NCBI GenBank assembly: GCA_035498555.1
Contig: DATKAB010000009.1
Span: forward strand, 1-57,963
Direction: 5' to 3'
Source: Candidatus Sulfotelmatobacter sp.
Lineage (GTDB): Bacteria; Eisenbacteria; RBG-16-71-46
DNA length: 57,963 nucleotides
Shown: positions 1 through 7,952 of the stretch, piece after piece
Layout of the letters: the number at the start of each line of letters is the position of its first letter
How positions within the stretch are numbered: position 1 is the stretch's first letter
Notes under the pieces: generated by a model
Databases searched by the model: none
What the model was told of the DNA's origin: nothing
Seen by the model: the letters and a program-made list of their open reading frames with translations, nothing else
Program-made: the position numbers and the translations under genes

Positions 1-273
1 GCGCACCTCAAGAATCTGAGCGGGCGTCCATGGTATGTGGCGGCGCTCGCCAGCTGGGGCATCGCGCTGTTCGAGTACCTGCTGCAGGTGCCGGCCAATC
101 GCATCGGGCACACCCAGCTCGCGCTCGGCCAGCTCAAGATCCTGCAGGAGGTGATCACGCTCTCGGTGTTCGTGCCGTTCGCCGTTTTCTACATGCGCGA
201 GCCGGTGCGTCTGAACTACGTGTGGGCGGGCGTGTGCCTGTGCGGCGCCGTGTTCTTCATGTTCCGGCGGTAG
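1..273 (+). CDS. DUF486-family membrane protein (3' part only)
   Basis: The reading frame is open from the first base and ends with TAG at 271-273, so the 5' end lies outside the window. The visible 90 residues contain two hydrophobic segments and the motifs FEYLLQVPANRIG and LKILQEVI, typical of the small DUF486 / DMT-like membrane protein family. Complete family members have about 110-120 residues with four membrane spans, so roughly the first quarter is missing. The family has no proven substrate. The next gene begins 156 bases downstream, and I see no clear shared operon signal. Confidence 0.75.
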   Translation, partial: AHLKNLSGRPWYVAALASWGIALFEYLLQVPANRIGHTQLALGQLKILQEVITLSVFVPFAVFYMREPVRLNYVWAGVCLCGAVFFMFRR

Positions 274-429
274 GTCCGGCGGGGGCGTGGTGGCGACAAG
301 ATTCCCGCTGCCGATTAGAATCCTGCTCGCGTGTCTGCTGTGCGTCGCCGCGATCGCGGGAGTCGTCCTGCTCCTGACGTTCCTCCGCGGCCGGTGACGG
401 CGGCGGAGCATGCGACCGGAGGGACTCCG

Positions 430-654
430 ATGATCAAGAACATGGGCAGCGCGGATCGGATCGTTCGCATCGCGATCGCTCTCGTGATCGGCTGGTTGTG
501 GTTCACCCACCGAATTCACGGCACCCTCGGCATCGTGCTGTGCGTGGTGGCGGTGGCCTTCGTGGTCACCAGCCTGATCGGATGGTGTCCGAGTTACTTG
601 CCCTTCAAGATCTCCACTCACAAGCCATCGGGGGGAGCGCCCGGCGCCCGATGA
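430..654 (+). CDS. DUF2892 (YgaP-like) inner-membrane protein
   Basis: A 74-residue protein with the DUF2892 pattern: an N-terminal MIKNMGSADRIVRI segment, two hydrophobic helices (about residues 12-28 and 32-50), then GWCPSYLPF. The last motif matches the GxCPxY(x)pf signature of the family, which is also the membrane part of rhodanese YgaP. The ATG is chosen because the family motif begins right there; a frame extension upstream has no similarity. The stop codon overlaps the ATG of the next gene (ATGA), which indicates translational coupling with the TMEM175-like protein. Biochemical role unknown. Confidence 0.75.
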   Translation: MIKNMGSADRIVRIAIALVIGWLWFTHRIHGTLGIVLCVVAVAFVVTSLIGWCPSYLPFKISTHKPSGGAPGAR

Positions 655-1226
655 CCAAGGGGCGAATGGAGGCGTTCAGCGACGGCGTGATCGCGATCAT
701 CATCACGATCATGGTGCTGGAGCTCCCGGTGCCGCACCAGGCCAGCGTTCAGGCCCTCCGGCCGCTGGTGCCCAAGCTGCTCAGCTACGTGCTGAGCTTC
801 GTCTACATGGGCATCTACTGGAACAATCACCACCATCTGCTGCAGGCGATCAGAAACGTGAACGGGGCGGTGCTGTGGGCCAATCTGCACCTGCTGTTCT
901 GGCTCTCGCTCGCCCCGTTGGTGACGGCGTGGATGGGCGAGACCCATTTCGCTTCGGTGCCGGTCGTGGCCTACGGCGTGGTGCAGTTCCTCGCGGCGAT
1001 CGCCTATACCATTCTGGTGCGCACGTTGCTGAAGTCGCACGAGCGGGACTCGGCGCTGGCGCAGGCGGTGGGCCGCGACGTGAAGGGCAAGATCTCGGTC
1101 GGTCTCTATCTGGTGGCGGTGCTGATCGCGATCGTCCAGCCGCGGGTGTCGTGCGGAATCTACGCGCTGGTGGCGCTCATGTGGCTGGTGCCCGATCGGC
1201 GCATCGAGCGGACGCTGGCGAGATAG
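651..1226 (+). CDS. TMEM175-family (DUF1211) putative potassium channel
   Basis: A 191-residue protein opening with RMEAFSDGVIAI, the R-x3-FSDGV signature of the first helix of TMEM175 / DUF1211. Five to six hydrophobic segments follow. A YWNNHHHLLQAI stretch sits after helix 3, as is typical for the family. Bacterial TMEM175 proteins form tetrameric potassium-selective channels in the cytoplasmic membrane; potassium conduction here is inferred from family only. Its ATG overlaps the stop codon of the DUF2892 gene, so the two are very likely co-translated. Confidence 0.8.
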   Translation: MTKGRMEAFSDGVIAIIITIMVLELPVPHQASVQALRPLVPKLLSYVLSFVYMGIYWNNHHHLLQAIRNVNGAVLWANLHLLFWLSLAPLVTAWMGETHFASVPVVAYGVVQFLAAIAYTILVRTLLKSHERDSALAQAVGRDVKGKISVGLYLVAVLIAIVQPRVSCGIYALVALMWLVPDRRIERTLAR

Positions 1227-1266
1227 GGTGGGGACGGGTACGCTGCCCGCCCACAGGAGGAATCCC

Positions 1267-1617
1267 ATGAACTCCGATGACGCCGGATTCGACCGCCGCC
1301 GCTTCCTGCAGCTGATGGGCCTGGGACTTTCTTCCGCCGCGCTCGCACTGCCCGCCCGCGCGCTCTCGCAGACGCGGTCCGCCGCCACCACCGCCGCACC
1401 CGCTGATTCCGCAGCCAGGGCCAACATGCCGCCGCCGATCGGCGAGGATGCCCGCTCGCTCGCCGAGATCGTGCGCCGGCGTTACGGCCAGCATCTCACT
1501 CCGGATCAGCTCGAGAGCGTCGCGCGCGAGCTCGATCAGCGCATTCAGACCGGCAAGCGCCTGCGCGATCTCAAGCTCGCGAACGGCGACGAGCCCGACT
1601 TCGTCTTCCACGCCTGA
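1267..1617 (+). CDS. Small Tat-signal protein upstream of amidase
   Basis: The 116-residue product has a twin-arginine signal: DRRRFLQ at residues 9-15, a hydrophobic stretch (LGLSSAALAL) and an ALS cleavage-like site near residue 35. A good Shine-Dalgarno (AGGAGG) precedes the ATG, which fixes the start. The mature part is short, helical and charged, with no metal- or cofactor-binding motif that I recognise. It lies 7 bases ahead of the amidase gene. That spacing suggests the two proteins work together, perhaps with this one as an exported accessory or carrier, but no function can be assigned from sequence. Confidence 0.65.
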   Translation: MNSDDAGFDRRRFLQLMGLGLSSAALALPARALSQTRSAATTAAPADSAARANMPPPIGEDARSLAEIVRRRYGQHLTPDQLESVARELDQRIQTGKRLRDLKLANGDEPDFVFHA

Positions 1618-1624
1618 GGCCGCC

Positions 1625-3031
1625 ATGCTCGACGAAGCCACCTATTTTCTGACGATTCGCGAGTTGTCGGAGAAGCTGCGCGCACGCGATCTCTCTCCGG
1701 TCGAGCTGACCGAAGGCGTGCTCGACCGGCTCGAGAAGATCGGCCCCAAGCTGAACGCCGTCGTGACGGTGATGCGTGACGCCGCGCTGCGCGACGCGCG
1801 CGCCGCCGAGGCCGAGCTCAAGAAGGGCAAGCGCAAGAGCCCGCTCCATGGCATTCCGTTCGGCGTCAAGGACCTGCTGGCGACGAAGGAAGCGCCGACC
1901 AGCTGGGGCGCCGAGCCCTATCGCAATCAGAAATTCGACTACGACGCGGCGGTGGTGGAGCGGCTGCGCAACGCCGGCGCGATCCTGGCCGTCAAGCTCT
2001 CGATGGTCGAGCTGGCGGGCGGCATGGGCTACAACAACGCCGACGCTTCGTTCACCGGTCCGGGACTCACGCCGTGGAACACGTCGTTCTGGAGCGGCGG
2101 CTCGTCCAGCGGCCCGGGTGCGGCGGTGGCGGCCGGACTCGTGCCCTTCGCGATCGGCTCCGAGACCTCCGGCTCGATTCTGACGCCCTCGTCGTTCTGC
2201 GGCGTCACCGGGTTGCGTCCCACCTACGGGCTGGTGCCGCGACACGGCGCGATGGCGCTGTGCTGGACGCTCGACAAGCTCGGGCCGATGACGCGCAGCG
2301 CCGACTGCGCCGGCATCGTGCTCGCGACGATCGCCGGCCACGATCCGCGCGACGAGAGCTCCGTCAGCCGCACCTTCGCCTACACCGCGGCGCCGGTGCC
2401 GAGCAAGAAGCTGCGGGTCGCGATTCCCAAAGGCGTGAGCGACAAGGAACAGCCGGCGGTGAAGCAAAACTTCGAAGCCTCGATCCAGGCGCTTTCGGCG
2501 GTCGCCGAGGTGACGCGCGACGTCGAGTGGCCGGATCAGCCGTGGGGCCCGGCGGTCGGCACCATCGTCGGCGCCGAAGGGGCGGCGGCGTTCCTCGATC
2601 TGATCGAGTCGGGGCGCGTGAAGGAACTTCGCTGCCCGCGCGACAAACAGGGCGGCTACGCCGCCACCCTGATCCCGGCGGTGGACTACCTGCAGGCGAT
2701 GCGCTCACGCCGGCCGATGAAGGCCGCGGTGGCGAAGCTGTTCGAGAAGTTCGACGCCATCGCGGCGCCGACTCGCGCCACCGTGTCCTATCCGATCGAC
2801 AAGAATTTCGAGGACGTCTACCCGGGCATCAGCGGCGGCCCGGCGCTGATCGCGGCCGGGAATCTGTGCGGCCTGCCGGCGATCGCCGTGCCCAACGGAT
2901 TCGGCGAGAACAATCTGCCGACCTCGCTGAGCTTCCTCGGCGCCGCGTTCTCAGAGCGCACGCTGATCACGCTCGGCCACGCCTGGCAAACCAGGTCCGA
3001 TTTCCATCGCCGCCGCCCGCCGGTGGCCTGA
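1625..3031 (+). CDS. Amidase-signature-family hydrolase
   Basis: A 468-residue member of the amidase signature family (GatA, fatty-acid amide hydrolase and relatives). The Ser-cisSer-Lys triad is visible: Lys82 in GVKDLL, the Gly/Ser-rich GGSSSGPG loop at about 158-165, and the nucleophile Ser184 in SETSGSIL. The usual nucleophile motif is DTGGSIR, so Thr-Ser-Gly-Ser is a variant. The domain is complete and close to family length. There is no signal peptide of its own, but the preceding gene encodes a Tat-signal protein 7 bases upstream. No gatB or gatC is nearby, which argues against a tRNA amidotransferase subunit. Substrate unknown; hydrolysis of an amide bond is the safe statement. Confidence 0.85.
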   Translation: MLDEATYFLTIRELSEKLRARDLSPVELTEGVLDRLEKIGPKLNAVVTVMRDAALRDARAAEAELKKGKRKSPLHGIPFGVKDLLATKEAPTSWGAEPYRNQKFDYDAAVVERLRNAGAILAVKLSMVELAGGMGYNNADASFTGPGLTPWNTSFWSGGSSSGPGAAVAAGLVPFAIGSETSGSILTPSSFCGVTGLRPTYGLVPRHGAMALCWTLDKLGPMTRSADCAGIVLATIAGHDPRDESSVSRTFAYTAAPVPSKKLRVAIPKGVSDKEQPAVKQNFEASIQALSAVAEVTRDVEWPDQPWGPAVGTIVGAEGAAAFLDLIESGRVKELRCPRDKQGGYAATLIPAVDYLQAMRSRRPMKAAVAKLFEKFDAIAAPTRATVSYPIDKNFEDVYPGISGGPALIAAGNLCGLPAIAVPNGFGENNLPTSLSFLGAAFSERTLITLGHAWQTRSDFHRRRPPVA

Positions 3032-3043
3032 GGAGCTCGCCCC

Positions 3044-3415
3044 GTGTCCCTCAATAAGAACGTGCTGGCGGTGGCGGTGCTCGCGTTCCTGCTCGCGGTG
3101 GGCTGCTCGAGCGACGTGGCCAAACAGCTCACCTCGGATCCACGGCTTCAGGCGACGGTGATGGACGCGATCGCCAGCAACGGCGGACTGGCGTCCCAGA
3201 TGACCGACCGTCTGATCGCCTCGGACAGCACGCGTGCCCTGCTGGTGGATCGGCTGATGACCAACGCCAGCGGCGTGCAGGGCGTGATGACCGCGGTGGC
3301 GAAGAGCGCCAGCATGATCGACGGCGTGGTCGGCCTGGCCGTTCAGGATTCCGCGATGAAGAATCACCTCATCGCGCTGATGAAGGGGATTCAGATCACC
3401 GGACGGCCGAAGTAG
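3044..3415 (+). CDS. Small hypothetical lipoprotein
   Basis: A 123-residue protein with a lipoprotein signal: positively charged start (MSLNKN), a hydrophobic stretch, then the lipobox LAVGC with Cys21. It starts at GTG with a purine-rich AGGAG about 8 bases upstream. The mature part is alpha-helical, alternating small and charged residues (VMDAIASNGG, DRLMTNA), and has no recognisable domain. The gene begins 12 bases after the amidase stop, so it probably belongs to the same operon. A membrane-anchored periplasmic location is inferred from the lipobox; function unknown. Confidence 0.7.
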   Translation: MSLNKNVLAVAVLAFLLAVGCSSDVAKQLTSDPRLQATVMDAIASNGGLASQMTDRLIASDSTRALLVDRLMTNASGVQGVMTAVAKSASMIDGVVGLAVQDSAMKNHLIALMKGIQITGRPK

Positions 3416-3465
3416 GAAACCAGGCAGGCCGGCACCGTCCCTGGCGCCAGACCTTGCCTGAGCCG

Positions 3466-4503
3466 CTAGTCGTTCTCGGGGGACTCGCTGGGGACGATCT
3501 CGAGCTTCTCGAGATGCGAGTTGCGCAGGATCTCGAGCTGGAGCTTCACGCCGATCTGCGCCTCGGTGAGCATGCGGTGCAGATCGTCGACGCTGGTGAC
3601 GGCGCGCTCGCCGAAGCCCACCAGCACGTCGCCCTCGCGCACGCCGGCGCGTTCGGCGGGACTGTCCTTCTCGACGTGGAGCACCAGGATGCCGGCCTCG
3701 ATCTTGAGCGCGTGGTCGTTCACCAGCCGGCGCTTGAGCCTCGCCGGCTGGCCGCCGAGCCCGAGCCAGGCGCGCCGCACGCGGCCGTCGCGAATCAGCA
3801 GCGACGCAACGAACTCGGCGGTGCGTGACGGAATCGCGAAACAGATGCCCTGCGCCGGCAGGATGATCGCGGTGTTGACGCCGATCACCTGACCGCGCGA
3901 GTTCACCAGCGGACCACCGGAATTGCCGGGATTGAGGGCCGCGTCGGTCTGGATGATGTCGTGCATCAACCGCCCGGTGCGCGAGCGCAGCGAACGTCCG
4001 AGGGCGCTGACCACGCCGGCGGTCACGGTGGCTTCGAAGCCCAGCGGATTGCCGATTGCGACCACCAGCTGACCCGAGCGCAGCGCCGCCGAGTCGCCGA
4101 ACGAGATCGTCGGCAGATCGGTGGCCGACACGCGGATCACCGCGAGATCGGTGTCGGGATCGTCGCCGACGCGGGTGGCCTGCAGGCGCCGGCCGTTCGA
4201 GAGCGACACCTCGATCTCGCGCGCGCGGTGCACCACGTGGCTGTTGGTGAGGATCAGGCCGTCGGGGGTGAAGGCGAAGCCCGACCCGCCGCCGCTGCGG
4301 CGATTGCTCTGCGCCTCGGGCGAACGGCGGCCCGCGCGCACTTCAATGTTGACCACGGCGGGGGACGCAACGTCCACCGCCTGGATCACGGCTTTCGAGT
4401 AAGCATCGAGCAGCCCCGCGTCGTCGAGCGACGACTCGTCGCGCGCGGGTTCCTGGGTATCTTCGGGGGGTTTCGAAGAAATCAGACGGAGTCCGGGGTG
4501 CAT
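3466..4503 (-). CDS. HtrA/DegP-like trypsin-type serine protease with PDZ domain
   Basis: A 345-residue S1C-family protease. The catalytic triad is His89 (TNSHVV), Asp119 (DPDTDLAV) and Ser195 (NPGNSGGPL). A PDZ domain follows at about 245-335. The ATG at 4503 is preferred because a GGGAG lies five bases ahead of it; an open frame extends to a TTG at 4593 but lacks a ribosome-binding site and conserved sequence. No signal peptide or membrane anchor is visible at any candidate start, unlike classical DegP/DegS, so a cytoplasmic location is possible. The family degrades or refolds damaged proteins. It is transcribed alone, convergent with the upstream lipoprotein gene. Confidence 0.9.
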   Translation of the reverse strand: MHPGLRLISSKPPEDTQEPARDESSLDDAGLLDAYSKAVIQAVDVASPAVVNIEVRAGRRSPEAQSNRRSGGGSGFAFTPDGLILTNSHVVHRAREIEVSLSNGRRLQATRVGDDPDTDLAVIRVSATDLPTISFGDSAALRSGQLVVAIGNPLGFEATVTAGVVSALGRSLRSRTGRLMHDIIQTDAALNPGNSGGPLVNSRGQVIGVNTAIILPAQGICFAIPSRTAEFVASLLIRDGRVRRAWLGLGGQPARLKRRLVNDHALKIEAGILVLHVEKDSPAERAGVREGDVLVGFGERAVTSVDDLHRMLTEAQIGVKLQLEILRNSHLEKLEIVPSESPEND

Positions 4504-4662
4504 CACTACTCCCATGCCCGGGACCCGGGTCGCCGCGGGGGAGCGTTCCCGCTGCTGGATCTCGGGCTCCGTCAAGGCTCGCCCGGACCTCAAGGGTTCA
4601 GCGGAACTTCCGGGTCCGGTTTGCTTGACGGGCGTTAGATGCGGGGTGGCCCGGATCGATGG

Positions 4663-4686
4663 AAGAAGGGGATCAAGCCCTCTTCA
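4663..4686 (-). terminator. Hairpin downstream of the DUF4388 gene
   Basis: An inverted repeat of eight base pairs with one bulged base and a seven-base loop (arms GAAGAAGGG and CCCTCTTC on the plus strand) lies 24-47 bases past the stop of the leftward DUF4388 gene. There is no long T-run, so efficiency as an intrinsic terminator is uncertain. Confidence 0.35.
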
Positions 4687-4709
4687 GGCTTCCGTCAACC
4701 GTTTGGCGT

Positions 4710-6071
4710 TCAAGCCGCTTGAGCCATTTCGTCGTCGCCGGACTGGGTTGCCGGAATGGGTCCGGAGGGGTTCACCGGCGACAGCGCCCCGCCGGTCATC
4801 TGCCAGACTTCGAAAGCGATCTGGGGCTCGCCCGCCCCGGTGGCGGTCGCCAGCGCCAGGAACGTCGGCCAGCCGGTGGTGTGGGCGGTCAGGGCCTCGC
4901 GGTCCCTGCCGGAGAAGCGCGTGCGCCACGACGCGCCGACCGAGGCGGCTCCGGCACCCGGCAGGCGGGCCACGATCCTCCGCACCTCGTCGAGCCCCGC
5001 CAGCTGCCCTTCGGCGATGGCGGCGCCCACGTCGAGCAGCAGCGTCTTCGGCTGCGCGGCGAGCAGGCCGGTCGATAGCTCGGCCGGGGAACACTCCGCC
5101 AGGATGCCGGCGCGCTCGGGGTGCCGGTAGACCGGCAGATCCCGCGCCAGCAGCAGGCACTCGTTGGCGCGCGCGTGGAGCTCGGCGAGCACCGCGTGCA
5201 GCACTTCACGGGCCGCCTCGCTGTCGCCGCCGCCGATCAGGAGCAGGGCGCGCGGGAGCGCGAGGATGCGAGTGAGGGCTTCGCGCCCGCCCTTGAGCCT
5301 GGCGGGATCGGGTGGCGCGACGTGCACCGGCCGAAGCCACAGCGCCTCGTCGGGCCCGGGTGCCACCAGCGTCACCGCGACCAGGCGCGGCCCGGGCAGC
5401 GTCGCGAACCGGGTCGGTCGATCGCCGCTCGAGGCCTCGCGGAGACCGGTCGGCCCGAGCAGGCGGAGCTTGAAGTCCTCGTACTCGCTCTGCGAGAGCG
5501 CCGCGTCGTGCACGTCGCGCCATACGCCCTTCACGCATAGCCGGGCCGCGCGATTGGGGCGCAGCACCATGCGATCGCCGGGGCGGCTCATGGCGTCGGC
5601 GAACGCGCCGTAGATCGAGGCCGGCTCGGCGTCGATCGCATGCGCCTCGTGGGCGAGATTCTTGAACACGTCGCGCAGCGCTTCCATCGCGCCCTGGCGC
5701 TCGCGAACGCGCGCCTGGGTGCCGGCTTCCCCGCCGGCTGCCGTGCTGGCCTCGTCGAGCCGCCGCGCCGCCTCCAGCATCAGCGCTTCGCTGCCGACCT
5801 CGATCGAGTCGCCGGGACCGACCGGCTCGTGGGTGAACGTGAAGCGCCCGCTCTTCCATTCGAACACGCGATAGGCGGCGCCCTCGCCCTCGCGGCGCTT
5901 TTCGTCCACCGCGTTGACGATGCGTCCGTCGCGGAAGATCAGCGCGCCGCGTTTGCCATCGGAATCCACCGCCAGTCGGCCGGTGGCGCGGTTGAGGGTC
6001 AGCAGCTGGCCGAGGTCGAACAGGTTGACGAGCCCCAACTCGCCGCTGAGATTGCCGTCGGACTGCGCCAT
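4710..6071 (-). CDS. DUF4388 domain fused to a degenerate PilT-like ATPase domain
   Basis: A 453-residue protein. Residues 1-110 form a DUF4388 domain (GNLSGELGLVNLFDLGQLL, GRLAV, ALIFRDGRIVNA, RVFEWKSGRFTF), a module common in gliding and pilus regulators. Residues 130-430 follow the layout of PilT but without its catalytic residues: at the Walker A position is IGGGDSEA (279-286) instead of GPPGTGKS; DLPVYRHPER (311-320) matches the Asp-box region DPIEYRHVNR; LLLDVG (344-349) stands at Walker B; and IAFEVWQMTGGAL aligns with the PilT C-terminal segment LALEILGSGGAV. The ATG overlaps the pilT stop (TGATG), so the two are translationally coupled. ATP hydrolysis is unlikely; a regulatory or scaffold role at the pilus base is inference. 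Confidence 0.8.
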   Translation of the reverse strand: MAQSDGNLSGELGLVNLFDLGQLLTLNRATGRLAVDSDGKRGALIFRDGRIVNAVDEKRREGEGAAYRVFEWKSGRFTFTHEPVGPGDSIEVGSEALMLEAARRLDEASTAAGGEAGTQARVRERQGAMEALRDVFKNLAHEAHAIDAEPASIYGAFADAMSRPGDRMVLRPNRAARLCVKGVWRDVHDAALSQSEYEDFKLRLLGPTGLREASSGDRPTRFATLPGPRLVAVTLVAPGPDEALWLRPVHVAPPDPARLKGGREALTRILALPRALLLIGGGDSEAAREVLHAVLAELHARANECLLLARDLPVYRHPERAGILAECSPAELSTGLLAAQPKTLLLDVGAAIAEGQLAGLDEVRRIVARLPGAGAASVGASWRTRFSGRDREALTAHTTGWPTFLALATATGAGEPQIAFEVWQMTGGALSPVNPSGPIPATQSGDDEMAQAA

Positions 6072-7144
6072 CAAGCGGCCTCGCGCGCCGCGCCCGACCC
6101 GGGCCCGAGCAGCTCGCGATTGCTGACGTGGATGGACGCTTCCTCGGTGCTGATTACGCCGCTTCGCAGCAATTGCATGACGGATTCGTCCATCGAAATC
6201 ATGCCTTCCTTCTTTCCGGTTTGAATCACTGAAGCCAGCTGGAAGGTCTTGCGCTCGCGAATCAGGGCGGCGACCGCGCCGCCGGAGCCGAGGATCTCGA
6301 GCGCCAGCACGCGGCCCGAGCCGTCCTTTCGCCGCATCAGCCGCTGGGCCAGCACGCCCTTCAGCGATTCGGCGAGCATCAGACGGATCTGCGCCTGCTT
6401 CTCGCCCTCGAACGAATCGAGGATGCGATCCACGGTCTGGGTGGCGCTCATGGTGTGGAGCGTGCCGAATACGAGCTGTCCGGTGGCGGCGGCGGTGACT
6501 GCGAGCCCCATGGTTTCGGGGTCGCGCATCTCGCCGACCAGGATCACGTCGGGATCCTCGCGCAGCGCGCCGCGCAGTGCCTGGGCGAAACTGGGCGTGT
6601 TGCGGCCGACTTCGCGCTGGGTCACCAGCGACTGGCGATTGACGTGCCGGTACTCGATCGGATCCTCGATGGTGAGGATGTGCTTGCGACGGTTGCGATT
6701 GATGTGGTCGATCATGGCCGCGAGCGTCGAGGACTTGCCGGTCCCGGGCGGCCCGGTGACGACGACCAGCCCGCGCGTCAGCTCGGTGAGCCGGGTCACC
6801 AGCGGCGGAAGTCCGAGCTCACCGAGCGACAGGATCTGGTTGGGCAGGATGCGAAAGGCCCCCGCCACGCCTCGCGACTGCTCGTACACGTTGCAGCGCG
6901 CGCGCACCACGCCCGGCACCTCGTACGAGAAGTCCACGTCTTTCACCTGCTCGTAGCGGGCCCGGGTGTCGGCGTCCATGATCTCGAACAGCAGCAGCTC
7001 GTTGATCTCGCGAGTCAGCTCCTCGTAGGGAATCGGAGTGATCTCGCCATTGAGCCGCACGATCGGCGGGGCGCCGGTGGTCATGTGCAGGTCGGAAGCG
7101 CCCTGCTCCTTGACGATCTTGAGGATCGCGTCGATTCTCGCCAT
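6071..7144 (-). CDS. pilT: Type IV pilus retraction ATPase PilT
   Basis: A 357-residue GspE/PilT-superfamily ATPase of normal length. It has the N-terminal PAS-like domain (ASDLHM at 16-21), Walker A GPPGTGKS at 131-138, the Asp box TIEDPIEYRH at 158-167, Walker B DVILVGEMRD around 199-208, the His box GTLHTMSA at 227-234, and the C-terminal AALIRE-type motif. The ATG at 7144 has a strong GGAGG seven bases upstream; the frame remains open further upstream but is not conserved. PilT powers pilus depolymerisation, which drives twitching motility and DNA uptake. The downstream gene, overlapping by one base, encodes a paralogous but catalytically decayed partner. Confidence 0.95.
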   Translation of the reverse strand: MARIDAILKIVKEQGASDLHMTTGAPPIVRLNGEITPIPYEELTREINELLLFEIMDADTRARYEQVKDVDFSYEVPGVVRARCNVYEQSRGVAGAFRILPNQILSLGELGLPPLVTRLTELTRGLVVVTGPPGTGKSSTLAAMIDHINRNRRKHILTIEDPIEYRHVNRQSLVTQREVGRNTPSFAQALRGALREDPDVILVGEMRDPETMGLAVTAAATGQLVFGTLHTMSATQTVDRILDSFEGEKQAQIRLMLAESLKGVLAQRLMRRKDGSGRVLALEILGSGGAVAALIRERKTFQLASVIQTGKKEGMISMDESVMQLLRSGVISTEEASIHVSNRELLGPGSGAAREAA

Positions 7145-7232
7145 GCATCCTCCGGCCGGAACGCGCGCGCGGGACGGGGGTATCCCGGCGGTCCGGCACG
7201 TCCCCAAGGTTTTCGGCAGATCGGGAACCCCG

Positions 7233-7253
7233 CTCCAGCTCTTTAGGCTGGAG
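7233..7253. repeat. Hairpin in the pilT upstream region
   Basis: Perfect seven-base inverted repeat CTCCAGC / GCTGGAG with a seven-base loop, about 90 bases upstream of the pilT ATG and 104 bases upstream of the divergent gene at 7357. It could be an operator or a leader structure; no promoter could be placed with confidence. Confidence 0.35.
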
Positions 7254-7356
7254 TTTCCGCCATGGGCATAGCTCCGCGGCGCAAAGCACGCCGGCTGCTT
7301 CCGCTCAATCCCGAGCCGGACCCGCCGATAACTCCGGGCGACGACGGGAGGGTGGA

Positions 7357-7887
7357 ATGGCGCAATACGTCGAAAAGATCCGCGTCCCGGTGCGCGTGTC
7401 GCAGCCCGGCTGTGCACCCGTGGATGGCTATCTGTCGCTCGGCCCGCAGGCCGAGTTCCATCCCGGCCCCGAGACCATTCTCGAGCGGCTGAACGCGCCC
7501 GATCGCGTGGTGCCGTTTCAGCGCGGCGACGACGAGCAAATCCTGCTGCTCAACCGCCGCGACATCGAGTGGGTGGCGGCCGATCCGGCGGTATCCTCCA
7601 CCCTGGTGTGTCCGCCCAACTATACGGTCACTGCCGAAGAGGATGTCCGCCTCAGGCTGATGGGCGGCGGCGTGCTCGAGGGCCGCGTGCAGATGGAGCT
7701 GCCCGAAGAGATGAACCGCGCCTCCGATTTCATGAACGGGCGCGAGGATTTCTTCCCACTGCTCACGCCGTTCGGGGTGTTGATCGTGAACAAGCAGCGC
7801 GTGAGCAGTTTCGAGCTCTCGAAGCCTTCGCCCGCGCCGCCCGAAAGCGAGCCGGTCCCGAGCTCGAAGGGGAAGCGGAAGAAGTAG
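7357..7887 (+). CDS. Hypothetical protein divergent from pilT (DUF6812-like)
   Basis: A 176-residue soluble protein of mostly beta character, with no signal peptide or membrane segment. The region LEGRVQMELPEEMNRASDFMNGREDFFPLL followed by a VLIVNK strand resembles the small DUF6812-type fold, but that assignment is from memory of the pattern and only tentative. The last 25 residues are Pro/Ser/Lys rich and probably disordered. The start is set by a GGGAGG ahead of the ATG. It is transcribed divergently from pilT across 212 bases, so a shared regulatory region with the pilus genes is possible. Confidence 0.65.
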   Translation: MAQYVEKIRVPVRVSQPGCAPVDGYLSLGPQAEFHPGPETILERLNAPDRVVPFQRGDDEQILLLNRRDIEWVAADPAVSSTLVCPPNYTVTAEEDVRLRLMGGGVLEGRVQMELPEEMNRASDFMNGREDFFPLLTPFGVLIVNKQRVSSFELSKPSPAPPESEPVPSSKGKRKK

Positions 7888-7952
7888 CCGGGGTCGCGCG
7901 CTTCCGCGGCCATCACTGCTGAAAGCGCGCCCGCCGTCCCGACCGGCGCCGC

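Noticed and set aside
4504-4593. Longer HtrA start at TTG 4593 or ATG 4515
   Set aside because: Neither has a Shine-Dalgarno, and the added residues look non-conserved. GGGAG is correctly placed for the ATG at 4503.
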